From positions 1-32,825 of the IMG/VR virus record IMGVR_UViG_3300025102_000008: a stretch of DNA of 32,825 nucleotides. The stretch is one strand, 5' to 3'. This document shows positions 14,263 to 23,479 of this stretch, in pieces. The notes beneath the pieces are model-generated. The model worked only from the letters and a program-made list of their open reading frames with translations. It did not search any database and had not been told where the DNA came from. Made by a program: the position numbers and the translations under genes. The stretch is from a virus. The number at the start of each line of letters is the position of its first letter. The stretch's first letter is position 1.

Positions 14263-14786
14263 ACAAAGAGAACACAAGAAAAGCATTAGAAGCATTTAAA
14301 GATTATGTAATCCAACAGTCTAGAGCTAATCTAACTAAAAAGAATAAGAATGTATCTAAACAGCTTTACAACTCTCTAAAAGGTATAGTAGATGTTATGC
14401 CTAACTCGTTTAGATTAAAGTTTGAGATGGAAGATTATGGTAAGTTCCAAGATCAAGGGGTTAAAGGAGCAACAAGCACATACCCAGAAAGCACTAAAAG
14501 TCCATTTAAGTTCGGTACAGGCACAGGTAAGAAAGGTGGATTATCAGGAGGTATAAAGAAATGGGTAGAAGCAAGAAGATTTCAATTCAGAGACAAAAAA
14601 GGAAAGTTTACTAGTTATGAGTCTACAGCTTATGTTATTTCCAGATCAATATGGAATAAAGGAATAAAAGCAAGTTTGTTTTTTACTAAACCTTTTGAGA
14701 AAGGATTTAAAAGATTACCAGAAGAATTATTAGAAGCATACGGATTAGACGTAGAAGAATTTATAGATTACACAATAAAACAATAG
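14256..14786 (+). CDS. HK97 gp10-like tail/neck protein
   Basis: A 176-residue basic protein. It has an N-terminal helix (ENTRKALEAFKDYVIQQSRANL), a YNSLKG segment, EDYGKFQDQGVKG (typical of gp10-like proteins that contain an E-x-G-x-x-x-Q/P-x-G loop), and a C-terminal helix with KPFEKGFKRLPEELLEAYGLDVEEF. It is probably a head-tail or tail-completion protein. Neighbours on both sides are structural and tightly spaced. Confidence 0.6.
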   Translation: MLNKENTRKALEAFKDYVIQQSRANLTKKNKNVSKQLYNSLKGIVDVMPNSFRLKFEMEDYGKFQDQGVKGATSTYPESTKSPFKFGTGTGKKGGLSGGIKKWVEARRFQFRDKKGKFTSYESTAYVISRSIWNKGIKASLFFTKPFEKGFKRLPEELLEAYGLDVEEFIDYTIKQ

Positions 14787-14789
14787 AAC

Positions 14790-15725
14790 ATGGCAAACAT
14801 ATTATTAAGAAGTCCTTTTTATGTATATCAAACACAAAGTGGTGCACAATCAGCAAAATTAGAATTAGAGATTGATGGAACATTAAGATATACAATTATA
14901 AAAGACACACCTACAACATCAGTGACATTTGAAATAGCACAGCTAGCAAGAGATTATCTAGACATAACATATGGGGGAAGCTATCAAAATCAATCAGTAG
15001 ATATATCTGGAGAGATTACATGGTATCAATCAACTAATGCAACAGGAGGAACAACAGGAACACCAGTTACATTTACACATAAAGGCTTTGATGGTTATTG
15101 GGATTACTACAATACATCTTATACAAAAGAGTTTTGTTCTACTGGTTCTTGTTTAATGCAAGACAATACAACAATATATGTGCCTGAAGGAAAAGGAGGG
15201 TTTATACCAGTGTTATCGTCAGGATCTATAATATATAATTCATTTACTGGTTCAACAACAACATTATCTGTAGGATCACCACCTGTAACAATTACAATTA
15301 AAAGACAAGACTGCTCAAAGTACATGCCTATGCAAATAACATTTGTAAATAAGTATGGAGCACTACAAGATCTTTATTTTGATAAAAAGAGTACAGAGAC
15401 AATGGTAACAACGTCAGAAAAATATAACAACAGCAATATATCTTCTTCTGGGACTTATTCAGTAACATCACATCAGTATAGAACATTAAGTAAATCAGGA
15501 AGAGAAAAAATGACATTAAACACAGGGTTTATAGATGAGGGAATGAATGAGGTAATGAAACAATTAATGTTATCAGAGCAAGTTTGGATGCACATGGGAT
15601 CAGAGATACATCCTATTGATATAGCATCAAATTCATTGACATTTAAAACAAAAGTTAATGATAAATTAATTAACTACACAATAGAAGTAGAACACGCTCA
15701 TGAACACATTGATAGAGTTAGATAA
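14790..15725 (+). CDS. Tail structural protein, possible distal tail component
   Basis: A 311-residue beta-rich protein lying directly before the large hub protein (one-base TAATG overlap). It begins NILLRSPFYVYQTQSGAQSAKLELEIDG, has a Thr/Gly/Ser-rich centre with a few Cys (CSTGSCLMQD) and ends in DEGMNEVMKQLMLSEQVWMHMGSEIHPIDI...INYTIEVEHAHEHIDRVR. Similar proteins precede the tail hub in Bacteroidota phages; the function is not established. A distal tail (Dit-like) role is inferred from gene order. Confidence 0.6.
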   Translation: MANILLRSPFYVYQTQSGAQSAKLELEIDGTLRYTIIKDTPTTSVTFEIAQLARDYLDITYGGSYQNQSVDISGEITWYQSTNATGGTTGTPVTFTHKGFDGYWDYYNTSYTKEFCSTGSCLMQDNTTIYVPEGKGGFIPVLSSGSIIYNSFTGSTTTLSVGSPPVTITIKRQDCSKYMPMQITFVNKYGALQDLYFDKKSTETMVTTSEKYNNSNISSSGTYSVTSHQYRTLSKSGREKMTLNTGFIDEGMNEVMKQLMLSEQVWMHMGSEIHPIDIASNSLTFKTKVNDKLINYTIEVEHAHEHIDRVR

Positions 15726-18700
15726 TGAAAGCATATTTGCAGTTATATATAGAGGGTAATAGAGTAGATTTATTCAATGATGAGTCTGTAAGTATAGTCC
15801 AATCTATACAGAACGTTAAAGACATATCACAAATTTTTGTGGAGTTCACAAGAACATTTAACATTCCAGCATCAAAAAAAAATAACAAAATATTTGAGCA
15901 TTATTATAACTACTCTATTTCTGATGGGTTTGATGCAAGATTAAAGAAAAACTCTACAATAGAATTAAACTCTAGACCTTTTAAAACAGGAAAGATAAAG
16001 CTTGATGGAGTTGATTTGCAAGATGGACAACCAAACACATATAGAATAACTTTTTTTGGAAACACTATAGACCTTAATGATCTTTTAGGTGATGATAATT
16101 TAAGCTCTTTAGATCTCACAGCGTTTGATACAACTTATAATGCTTCGACAGTAGAAACAGCATTAAAAACAGGAATAACAAAAACATATTCACATCCTGA
16201 TAGAACAACAGACATAACCTATCCAAAAGGTATAATAGCACCATTAATATCACACACTACAAGACTATATTATCAATCTGCAGACACAACAGATTATCCA
16301 GATGCTAATGGAGGTAACTTGTTTCCATTTGGAACAGATGGTGTAGATGCTAGCCATCAAGGAGTTTATTGGGAAGAATTAAAGTATGCAATAAAGATAG
16401 ACGCTATTATTAGAGCTGTAGAAGATAAATATGGATTAACATTTAGTACAGACTTTTTTAATACCACAAACACATCTTATTATAATCTTTATATGTGGAT
16501 GCATAGAAAAAAGGGAAAAGTATTTGAAGATACAGCGGTAAGTAAGCAAGTAACAGGCTTTACGATAGATAGATTTCAAGAACTACCTGTAATAAGAAGT
16601 GAGTCAGACAGATTAATTGTACAAAATGCAACAGGATCAATACAATATTCATTAACTATAAATGCCACTACAAATATAACAGGAACAGTAAGAATATATA
16701 AAGATGGGATAGAAGATAATTCTAGATCTATAACAAACAATACTTCTGTAACTTTAACAGGCTATTTAGAAAATGCAACATATACTGTTTTTGTAGACTC
16801 ATCAGCTTCTAGTTTTGTTTTAGATACAGATACGCAATGGGATATTAATGTAATTTACTTACAAAACAGCACAGCAGAATACCCTTTGACAAGTAATTAT
16901 ACTTTTAATAACACAAGAGAGTTTATTATATCTCAACAAATACCAGAAATGAAAGTAATAGACTTTTTAACTGGTTTGTTTAGAATGTTTAATCTAACAG
17001 CTTATACTGATAATGGCACTATAATTATAAAAACGTTAGATGAATACTATAGTGATTCAGATACAGTTTGGGATATAACTAATTATGTAGATACAACAGA
17101 ATCAAGTGTAAACGTAGCTCTTCCATATAAAGAGATAGTTTTAGAGTATGAGGGACTTGGAACAAAATTAGTAAAACAACATGAACAATTAAGCAGTGTA
17201 AGCTGGGGAACAGAAGGCTATAGTGGTGATGATTACTATGATGCTAATCCAGAAACATATGAAGTGACTTTACCTTTTGAGCATATGAAGTTTGAAAAGC
17301 TAAATGGCACAGGTACAGATCCACAAATAGGATGGTTTGTAGATGATAATAATGATCCTTATTATGGAAGCCCATTACTTCTTTATGCACACAATCAAAC
17401 ATCAGCAACAGAGATAAGATTCTTAATTACAGAGAACGCAGCAAGTCCAGATGTAGAAGGAACAAATTATAATGATATAACAAGCTATTATATACCTTCA
17501 AATAGTCAGCAAATAGACTACACTATAAATGAAAGTAATATTCATTTTAGAAATGAGATAAACGAATACTCATTAACAAATCAATTTGAAGACACATTAT
17601 TTAAAGTATATTATGAAAATTATATTTCTCAAGTATTTCAGACAAATAAAAGACTTACAACTGTAAATGCTTATTTACCTATTAAAATGTTACAAGAATT
17701 TATTCTTGCAGACACAATAGCAATAAGCGACAGAAACTACACTATTAATCAAATAGAAACAGATTTTACTACAGGTAGATCTAAACTAGAATTAATTAAT
17801 GAAGTAACAGTATCAGTAGGAGGTTCAACTCCAATAACTACAACTACAACTTCGGATGAAGATGAATGTACTGAATGTACTGCTGATTCTACTTTCTGTA
17901 CTGTAGACGGAACAACACCTACTGCTGATAAAACATGTGATGTAGGTAGAAGTCTAGTTATAAGTGGATTAACAAGCCAACAACAAACAGAAGATATTAC
18001 ATTAACTGCAACAGCTAACAACTTCATAGGAACAGCTAGTTATTTATGGTCAGGAGGAAATGCAGCAGGATTAACAACATCTTCTATAACAATAACAAAT
18101 GCAACAACAGGAAACGTTACATATACTTGTATAGCTACAGATAGTGATGACAGTGAAGAATTTACAGATACACACACAGTACTTTGGACACCAAAAACGT
18201 ATGTAATTACATTAAATGTTATAGATAACATATCATCACCAACTGCAGCAGCATATAATATAACAGGAGATCAAACAGGTTCTACACAAACATTACAAGA
18301 AGGTCAAACGTATTCATTTAATAGTTATGTAAGTGCAAATAGTGGTTATCAATTTACATCTGGACCATCTATAGTTAACGCACAAGGAACAGTGGGAACA
18401 TCTAACCTAACAGTAAATACAACTTTAAGTGGTACAGTTCAAGCAACATCAGAATTCTTAACTATTAGTGGACCTACCGCTAAAACAGTAAACAATGATA
18501 TAACTTTATTTGCTACACCATCAGGATTTACGCCAACAAGTTATAGTTGGTCTGGTGGATCAGCTAGTGGCTCTACACAAAGTATAACTTTTACAGAAAC
18601 AAGTGCAGGCACATACACTTACACGTGTACAGCAACAGACGGAACAATCACTGCAACAGATACATATGAAGTTGTATGGACAACACAAACGCTAATTGAT

Positions 18701-20719
18701 ATAACACTGGCTATAGACACATCTAGTATAAGCGGTCCAACAAATGGTTATGAGGTTACAGGAGACCAAGCTGGTTTAATTAAATCACAAAATTCTGGAA
18801 CTGTATTTGTCTTTAGTTCAGATGTTGAGTTAAATAGTGGATATGAATGGGTAGGAACTAAACCAACAGTAAACAATGCTGGTGGAACATTTACAACAAG
18901 TCAAACAGTAACAACTGTATTTGGAACAGGAGAAGTTCAATTAATAGTTTACAATTATTACAAAGTTACAGGATGTCCAGAAACAACAGTAGTAGGAGAA
19001 ACAAAATACATTAGGTCAAGAGACACATTTACAGTAGGTAATATCACAACAGGTTCTTATATAGAAATAGATGGACAGTGTTATTATACATCAGCAACAG
19101 CATTTGAAACTGATTGGGCTACAAATAATGGTGTAACAGTAGGAGCTCCAGAGGGAGTAGGATGTGAAACTTGTACACAAACCGAACCATTAGTAGATAC
19201 TTGTTTAGAAACTAAAAGTGTAGCTTATTTAAGATATAGTTCTTCTAATGATGTTTGTGAAAATCACCAAAGTAAAAACTTCTACTATATAGATCCAGAA
19301 GGAAATGATCCAGTAACACAGTCTGTATTTTGTGCTGCAACACAATTATGGAATTATGTAGGACCTACAAACACAGGAACCTGTACGGTAACTCAAGCTG
19401 CTGCTGGTTATTATTCATTAGATTCAGATAACACAAAAAGAAGATATTGGAACGGAACAACCTTTAGTGTTTGTACAACATGTGTAGACGCAAATGTGTT
19501 ATTTTATTTAGGAGAAGGTTTTAATCCATTACAAAACTTCTGTGATGAAGGAGGAGTGCAAGGATTTTACTACTTTGATAACAATAAAACATTATTATCT
19601 GCAACATCAGCCGAGCATATGTATACTAGTGCAACTAATATTGGAACACCAAATAAGGCACCACAAGGATTCTATACAGATTTAAACATATATAGATATT
19701 ACGAACCAAGTAGTTTGCAAGTTTGGGAAAGTGTAAGTGGATGTCCAGTTAGACCTGAACCAGAATGTGTAGCACCAACTAAACCAACTTTAAATATATG
19801 GAGAAGATATGGGGATTGTGCAACAGGAGGATTAGATGCTCTTATTACATTTGGTAACAGTGTAGATAGTTTCCCAGACACAGTTGAATATAATGGTGAT
19901 TGTTATTCTAATCCAGTTGCAATAACTGGGAGCCAAAGTGATCCATGGATTGATGCACAAAGTTGTGATGCACAAGATAATTTAGTTAGAGACTACACTT
20001 GGTATGGAAGCTGTTTAGAATGTACTGGAACGTATTATTGGGAATTAACAAAGTGTGAAGAACCTAATATAAATAAAATATATAGGTCAGCACAAGATAC
20101 TGGAGCTTTAGGTGCTAATTTTGCTCCAAACGCTAGAGTTCAAGATTCTAGTTCAGCTCTTTATAGAGTAACAGGGCAAGTAGCGGATAATGTCCCAAGT
20201 GCTGGAACGGTTACAGATACAGGTGAAACAGGATGTCCGTCAGTAGTTCCAGATGATAACGTATTTGTTGTAGAAAGACAAAGCGACACACAAACAACTT
20301 ATGTACAATTAGACGCAGGATATCAGATAGGTAACACAAACATTACTATATCAACAGATGGAGCAAATTGTTATGATATAACAGGAACAGATTATGTAGC
20401 TAACCCTACTTCTTATGGTACTATTACTGGTTCTTGTACAACAACAACAACCACTACAACAACTACTACTTTAACTTGTGGAAGTCAATTATTATATAGA
20501 TCAATTACAGACGCAGAAAATGTTTGTTGTAACACAACTAGAACTGTGACAACCTACATGAATAGCAATGATATATCTACTGCAACCGCAATATATACTG
20601 ATGACACATGTAGTACTTTAAGAACAACACCTTCATGGTATACAGCAAGCTTTGGTGAATATTACTATTGGAGTGGAAGCTCATTAACAGGACCAACAAC
20701 TTGTCCATCATGTCCATAA
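15725..20719 (+). CDS. Very large tail hub / receptor-binding protein (Ig-like, Cys-rich)
   Basis: A 1664-residue protein, the largest here. Residues 1 to about 695 resemble the tail hub of Cellulophaga-type phages (IQNVKDISQIFVEFTRTFNIPASKKNN, GFDARLKKN, YRITFFGNTIDLNDLL). A Thr5 and acidic Cys-rich hinge follows (about 703-725). Two Ig/PKD-like domains come next (about 742-822 and 912-985, with YLWSGG/YSWSGG and TYTC-ATD). The last 590 residues are a Cys-rich modular region with many CxxC pairs (CETC, CTTC, CLEC, CPSC). An 11-Thr run at residues 1572-1582 (20438-20470) joins the last module. The tip would contact the host. A glycosyltransferase gene follows one base later. Confidence 0.8.
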   Translation: MKAYLQLYIEGNRVDLFNDESVSIVQSIQNVKDISQIFVEFTRTFNIPASKKNNKIFEHYYNYSISDGFDARLKKNSTIELNSRPFKTGKIKLDGVDLQDGQPNTYRITFFGNTIDLNDLLGDDNLSSLDLTAFDTTYNASTVETALKTGITKTYSHPDRTTDITYPKGIIAPLISHTTRLYYQSADTTDYPDANGGNLFPFGTDGVDASHQGVYWEELKYAIKIDAIIRAVEDKYGLTFSTDFFNTTNTSYYNLYMWMHRKKGKVFEDTAVSKQVTGFTIDRFQELPVIRSESDRLIVQNATGSIQYSLTINATTNITGTVRIYKDGIEDNSRSITNNTSVTLTGYLENATYTVFVDSSASSFVLDTDTQWDINVIYLQNSTAEYPLTSNYTFNNTREFIISQQIPEMKVIDFLTGLFRMFNLTAYTDNGTIIIKTLDEYYSDSDTVWDITNYVDTTESSVNVALPYKEIVLEYEGLGTKLVKQHEQLSSVSWGTEGYSGDDYYDANPETYEVTLPFEHMKFEKLNGTGTDPQIGWFVDDNNDPYYGSPLLLYAHNQTSATEIRFLITENAASPDVEGTNYNDITSYYIPSNSQQIDYTINESNIHFRNEINEYSLTNQFEDTLFKVYYENYISQVFQTNKRLTTVNAYLPIKMLQEFILADTIAISDRNYTINQIETDFTTGRSKLELINEVTVSVGGSTPITTTTTSDEDECTECTADSTFCTVDGTTPTADKTCDVGRSLVISGLTSQQQTEDITLTATANNFIGTASYLWSGGNAAGLTTSSITITNATTGNVTYTCIATDSDDSEEFTDTHTVLWTPKTYVITLNVIDNISSPTAAAYNITGDQTGSTQTLQEGQTYSFNSYVSANSGYQFTSGPSIVNAQGTVGTSNLTVNTTLSGTVQATSEFLTISGPTAKTVNNDITLFATPSGFTPTSYSWSGGSASGSTQSITFTETSAGTYTYTCTATDGTITATDTYEVVWTTQTLIDITLAIDTSSISGPTNGYEVTGDQAGLIKSQNSGTVFVFSSDVELNSGYEWVGTKPTVNNAGGTFTTSQTVTTVFGTGEVQLIVYNYYKVTGCPETTVVGETKYIRSRDTFTVGNITTGSYIEIDGQCYYTSATAFETDWATNNGVTVGAPEGVGCETCTQTEPLVDTCLETKSVAYLRYSSSNDVCENHQSKNFYYIDPEGNDPVTQSVFCAATQLWNYVGPTNTGTCTVTQAAAGYYSLDSDNTKRRYWNGTTFSVCTTCVDANVLFYLGEGFNPLQNFCDEGGVQGFYYFDNNKTLLSATSAEHMYTSATNIGTPNKAPQGFYTDLNIYRYYEPSSLQVWESVSGCPVRPEPECVAPTKPTLNIWRRYGDCATGGLDALITFGNSVDSFPDTVEYNGDCYSNPVAITGSQSDPWIDAQSCDAQDNLVRDYTWYGSCLECTGTYYWELTKCEEPNINKIYRSAQDTGALGANFAPNARVQDSSSALYRVTGQVADNVPSAGTVTDTGETGCPSVVPDDNVFVVERQSDTQTTYVQLDAGYQIGNTNITISTDGANCYDITGTDYVANPTSYGTITGSCTTTTTTTTTTTLTCGSQLLYRSITDAENVCCNTTRTVTTYMNSNDISTATAIYTDDTCSTLRTTPSWYTASFGEYYYWSGSSLTGPTTCPSCP

Positions 20720-20720
20720 T

Positions 20721-21605
20721 ATGAAATATATATCAGCACAACCAGAGATTAAATATTATGAGTGGCAAGTAGACACTATGATTAATTCATATTTAAAAAA
20801 CGGAGTTAGTCCATTTGATATTATAATTCTTTTAGGTGATACAGGTGAGTATAAGTTTAATAAATTAAGAACAAAGTATACTCATGTAAGCTTTATAAGT
20901 TACCCTTATAAGCAAGAAGTTTATGCACCAGCTATAAAACCCTACTTAATGAGTAAGTATTTTGAAAGTTGTGGGTGTACATCAGGACATCAGTATTATT
21001 ATGCAGATGCTGATACTGTACTTTTAAAGCCTTTAGGTGAATTTACAAAAGATAAAGTTTGGTTATCAGATACTAAAAGTTATATAGGTTATGATTACAT
21101 AGCATCTAAAGGAGAGGAGATTTTAGATATTATGTGTGAAGCAGGAAAAATAGATAAAAGAATAGTAGAAAATAAAAAAGAATCATCAGGAGGAGCACAA
21201 TATATTTTTACAGGAACAGACAGTAAATTCTGGAAAGACGTATACGTAAACTCTAACGCACTTTATAGAGCTATGAGGGAATACAATCAAACACACAAAG
21301 AAAAATACAAAGGAAGCTATCCTATACAGGCATGGACTGCTGAAATGTGGGCAACGTTGTGGATGTTCTGGAAAAAAGGAATGAAAACGGAAATATCAAA
21401 ACGTTTAGACTTTTCTTGGTCTACAGACAAAATAGAAACAATGGAAAATAAAAGAATTTTACATAACGCAGGAGTTTTAGATAAACATAATGGTTTTTTT
21501 AGAAAATCAGACTGGCAAAACGAGAGTCCTCCATCAGATCTCAATATAACAAAAACCCATTGTAATTATTATTATTATAAGCAAGTATTAGAAGCGACAT
21601 GTTAG
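20721..21605 (+). CDS. Glycosyltransferase-like protein within the tail operon
   Basis: A 294-residue protein with a GT-A look: a Rossmann-type start (KYISAQPEIKYYEWQVDTMINSYLKNGVSPFDIIILLGD), then YYYADADTVLLKPLG with a DxD motif near residues 95-97 for metal and nucleotide-sugar binding, SSGGAQYIFTGTDSKFW, WTAEMWATLWMFW, and a late ILHNAGV His. It resembles hydroxyproline/serine-type glycosyltransferases in arrangement. It is embedded between the Thr-rich hub protein and the tape measure, so it may glycosylate a virion protein. Family is inferred from motifs. Confidence 0.65.
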   Translation: MKYISAQPEIKYYEWQVDTMINSYLKNGVSPFDIIILLGDTGEYKFNKLRTKYTHVSFISYPYKQEVYAPAIKPYLMSKYFESCGCTSGHQYYYADADTVLLKPLGEFTKDKVWLSDTKSYIGYDYIASKGEEILDIMCEAGKIDKRIVENKKESSGGAQYIFTGTDSKFWKDVYVNSNALYRAMREYNQTHKEKYKGSYPIQAWTAEMWATLWMFWKKGMKTEISKRLDFSWSTDKIETMENKRILHNAGVLDKHNGFFRKSDWQNESPPSDLNITKTHCNYYYYKQVLEATC

Positions 21606-21739
21606 GAAACGTACTAGAATTATTAAGATTAGCAAAGCAAGAGAAAATATCTGGCAAGTATATAGATATAGCACTAGGTAAGAATAAAATGCCAGAAACA
21701 ATAAAAGAAGCATACGAACAATTTAAAAAGAACAAATAA
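21599..21739 (+). CDS. Small hypothetical protein before tape measure
   Basis: ATG 21599 to TAA 21737-21739, 46 residues. It overlaps the glycosyltransferase end by 7 bases and the tape-measure ATG by one. The sequence is helical and Lys/Glu-rich (NVLELLRLAKQEKISGKYIDIAL). It may be a small chaperone or regulator of the tape measure; function unknown. Tight coupling on both sides is the main support. Confidence 0.6.
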   Translation: MLGNVLELLRLAKQEKISGKYIDIALGKNKMPETIKEAYEQFKKNK

Positions 21740-23448
21740 TGGCAAAAGAAATAGATATTGATATTAATGTAAAAGCAAAAGATGCTGAAAAAAACTTACA
21801 AACAGTAGGTGTAGGGCTTAAAGGTATACAAGAAGGAGCTAAAGCTGCAGGTAAATCAGTGTTTACGTTAAACAGTATATTAAAAGCTAATGTTGCCATA
21901 AAAGCATTTACTGTTGTATTAGATGTTCTTAAAGAAACATTTATGTCTAACCAGAAAGTTGTAGATACATTTGCTACCGCAACTACAGCTTTAGAAATAG
22001 TTTTTAATGATTTATTTAAATTTATAGAATCAAATATAGGAACAGTAGTAGATTTCTTTAAAGGAATATTTGAAGATCCATTAGGAGCAATACAAGATTT
22101 TGGTAAAGCAGTTAAAGAAAACCTTATAGAAAGATTTAACAGTTATATAGAAACTTTAGGTCTATTAGGAAGTGCTGTGAAAAAAGTATTTAGTGGTGAT
22201 TTTGCAGGAGCATTTGAAGATGTAAAAAGTGCAGGAAAAGAATCTATTGATATATTAACAGGTGTAGATAATAGCGTTGAAAAAATCGCAGAAACAACCA
22301 GTAAAGTAGTAAAAGCCGCAACAGACTATACTAAAGCAACAATAGAACAAGCAAAAGAAACTACAAAATTAAATAAAATTGCAGAGTTAAGTGCTGCTCA
22401 AAATAGAATTATATTAGAACAAAAAGATAGAGAAGCAGAAAAATTACGTCAAGTTAGAGATGAAGAAAGAAATACTATTGATGAAAGAATAATAGCTAAC
22501 AACGAATTAAAAGAAGTACTTGAAGAGCAAGAGAGATTAATGCTTGCAAATGTAGATGCTCAAATAGCATCAGCACAAGCACAAGTAGATATAAACAACA
22601 ATCAAGAAAATCAGTTAATATTACTAGAAGCACAAGCAGAAAAAGTTGGTGTATTAGCACAAATAGAAGGATTTAGATCTGAACAAAAAGCAAATGATTT
22701 AGCTTTAGATAGAGAGAGGTTAGAACTACAACAAACAATAGCACAAGGAGAATTAGAAGTGCAAAACATATTAGCACAAGGTCAAGCAGAACTAATAGAC
22801 AATGAAGTGTTAAGATTAGAAAAACAAAAAGAGATAGCTTTACAAGAGCAGCTTCTAACAAGACAAGTATTAGAAGATAAAAAAGCAAGCTATAAAGAAG
22901 GAACACAAGCCTTTATTGATGCATCTAATGAATTAAATAGTTTTAATGCAGAAAGTGCGGTTACTCAACAAAAACTAGACAAAGAAATAGCAGATGCAAA
23001 AGTATCAGCAGTGACTGGAGCATTAGGTTCACTAGCTAGTTTAGTTGGAGAGAATAGTAAGTTTGGAAAAGCAATAGCTATAACACAAGCTATAATAGAT
23101 ACTTATGCAGGTGCAAACAAAGCTTTAGGTCAAGGAGGTATATTTGGATTTATTGGTGCAGCATCAGTTATTGCAGCAGGTTTTGCGAACATTAGAAATA
23201 TAACAGCAACTAAAGAGCCAGCACCACCAAGTTTTGCAAAAGGAGGAACAGGAGGATCAGTACCTACTCCAGCAATATCAACTCCACCTGCATTTAATGT
23301 AGTAGGTGCAACAGCAGAAAGCCAACTAGCACAAACAATAGCAGGAGCACAACAAAAACCAGTAAGAGCTTATGTGGTTAGTACAGATGTAAGTACACAA
23401 CAAGCGTTAGATAGAAAAACTGCAAATCAAGCAACACTAGGAAACTAA
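21739..23448 (+). CDS. Tape measure protein
   Basis: A 569-residue protein. It opens with EIDIDINVKAKDAEKNLQTVGVGLKGIQEG, the usual tape-measure start. Hydrophobic helices lie at about 45-65, a long Ala/Gln/Glu/Lys coiled-coil region covers about 180-420, and the C-terminal membrane-active stretch GIFGFIGAASVIAAGFANI is at about 470-490, followed by a Pro/Gly-rich tail. It sets tail length; at the customary 1.5 A per residue it predicts a tail of about 85 nm. No peptidase or transglycosylase motif was seen. It is the last gene before the second late element. Confidence 0.85.
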   Translation: MAKEIDIDINVKAKDAEKNLQTVGVGLKGIQEGAKAAGKSVFTLNSILKANVAIKAFTVVLDVLKETFMSNQKVVDTFATATTALEIVFNDLFKFIESNIGTVVDFFKGIFEDPLGAIQDFGKAVKENLIERFNSYIETLGLLGSAVKKVFSGDFAGAFEDVKSAGKESIDILTGVDNSVEKIAETTSKVVKAATDYTKATIEQAKETTKLNKIAELSAAQNRIILEQKDREAEKLRQVRDEERNTIDERIIANNELKEVLEEQERLMLANVDAQIASAQAQVDINNNQENQLILLEAQAEKVGVLAQIEGFRSEQKANDLALDRERLELQQTIAQGELEVQNILAQGQAELIDNEVLRLEKQKEIALQEQLLTRQVLEDKKASYKEGTQAFIDASNELNSFNAESAVTQQKLDKEIADAKVSAVTGALGSLASLVGENSKFGKAIAITQAIIDTYAGANKALGQGGIFGFIGAASVIAAGFANIRNITATKEPAPPSFAKGGTGGSVPTPAISTPPAFNVVGATAESQLAQTIAGAQQKPVRAYVVSTDVSTQQALDRKTANQATLGN

Positions 23449-23479
23449 AACAAAATAATAAAAACAATATTGTTATAAT
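23449..23479 (+). promoter_or_regulatory. Late promoter-like element, protease gene
   Basis: AACAAA (23449-23454), N14, ATTGTTATAAT (23469-23479), immediately before the ATG at 23480. This copy is identical to consensus. Confidence 0.6.
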
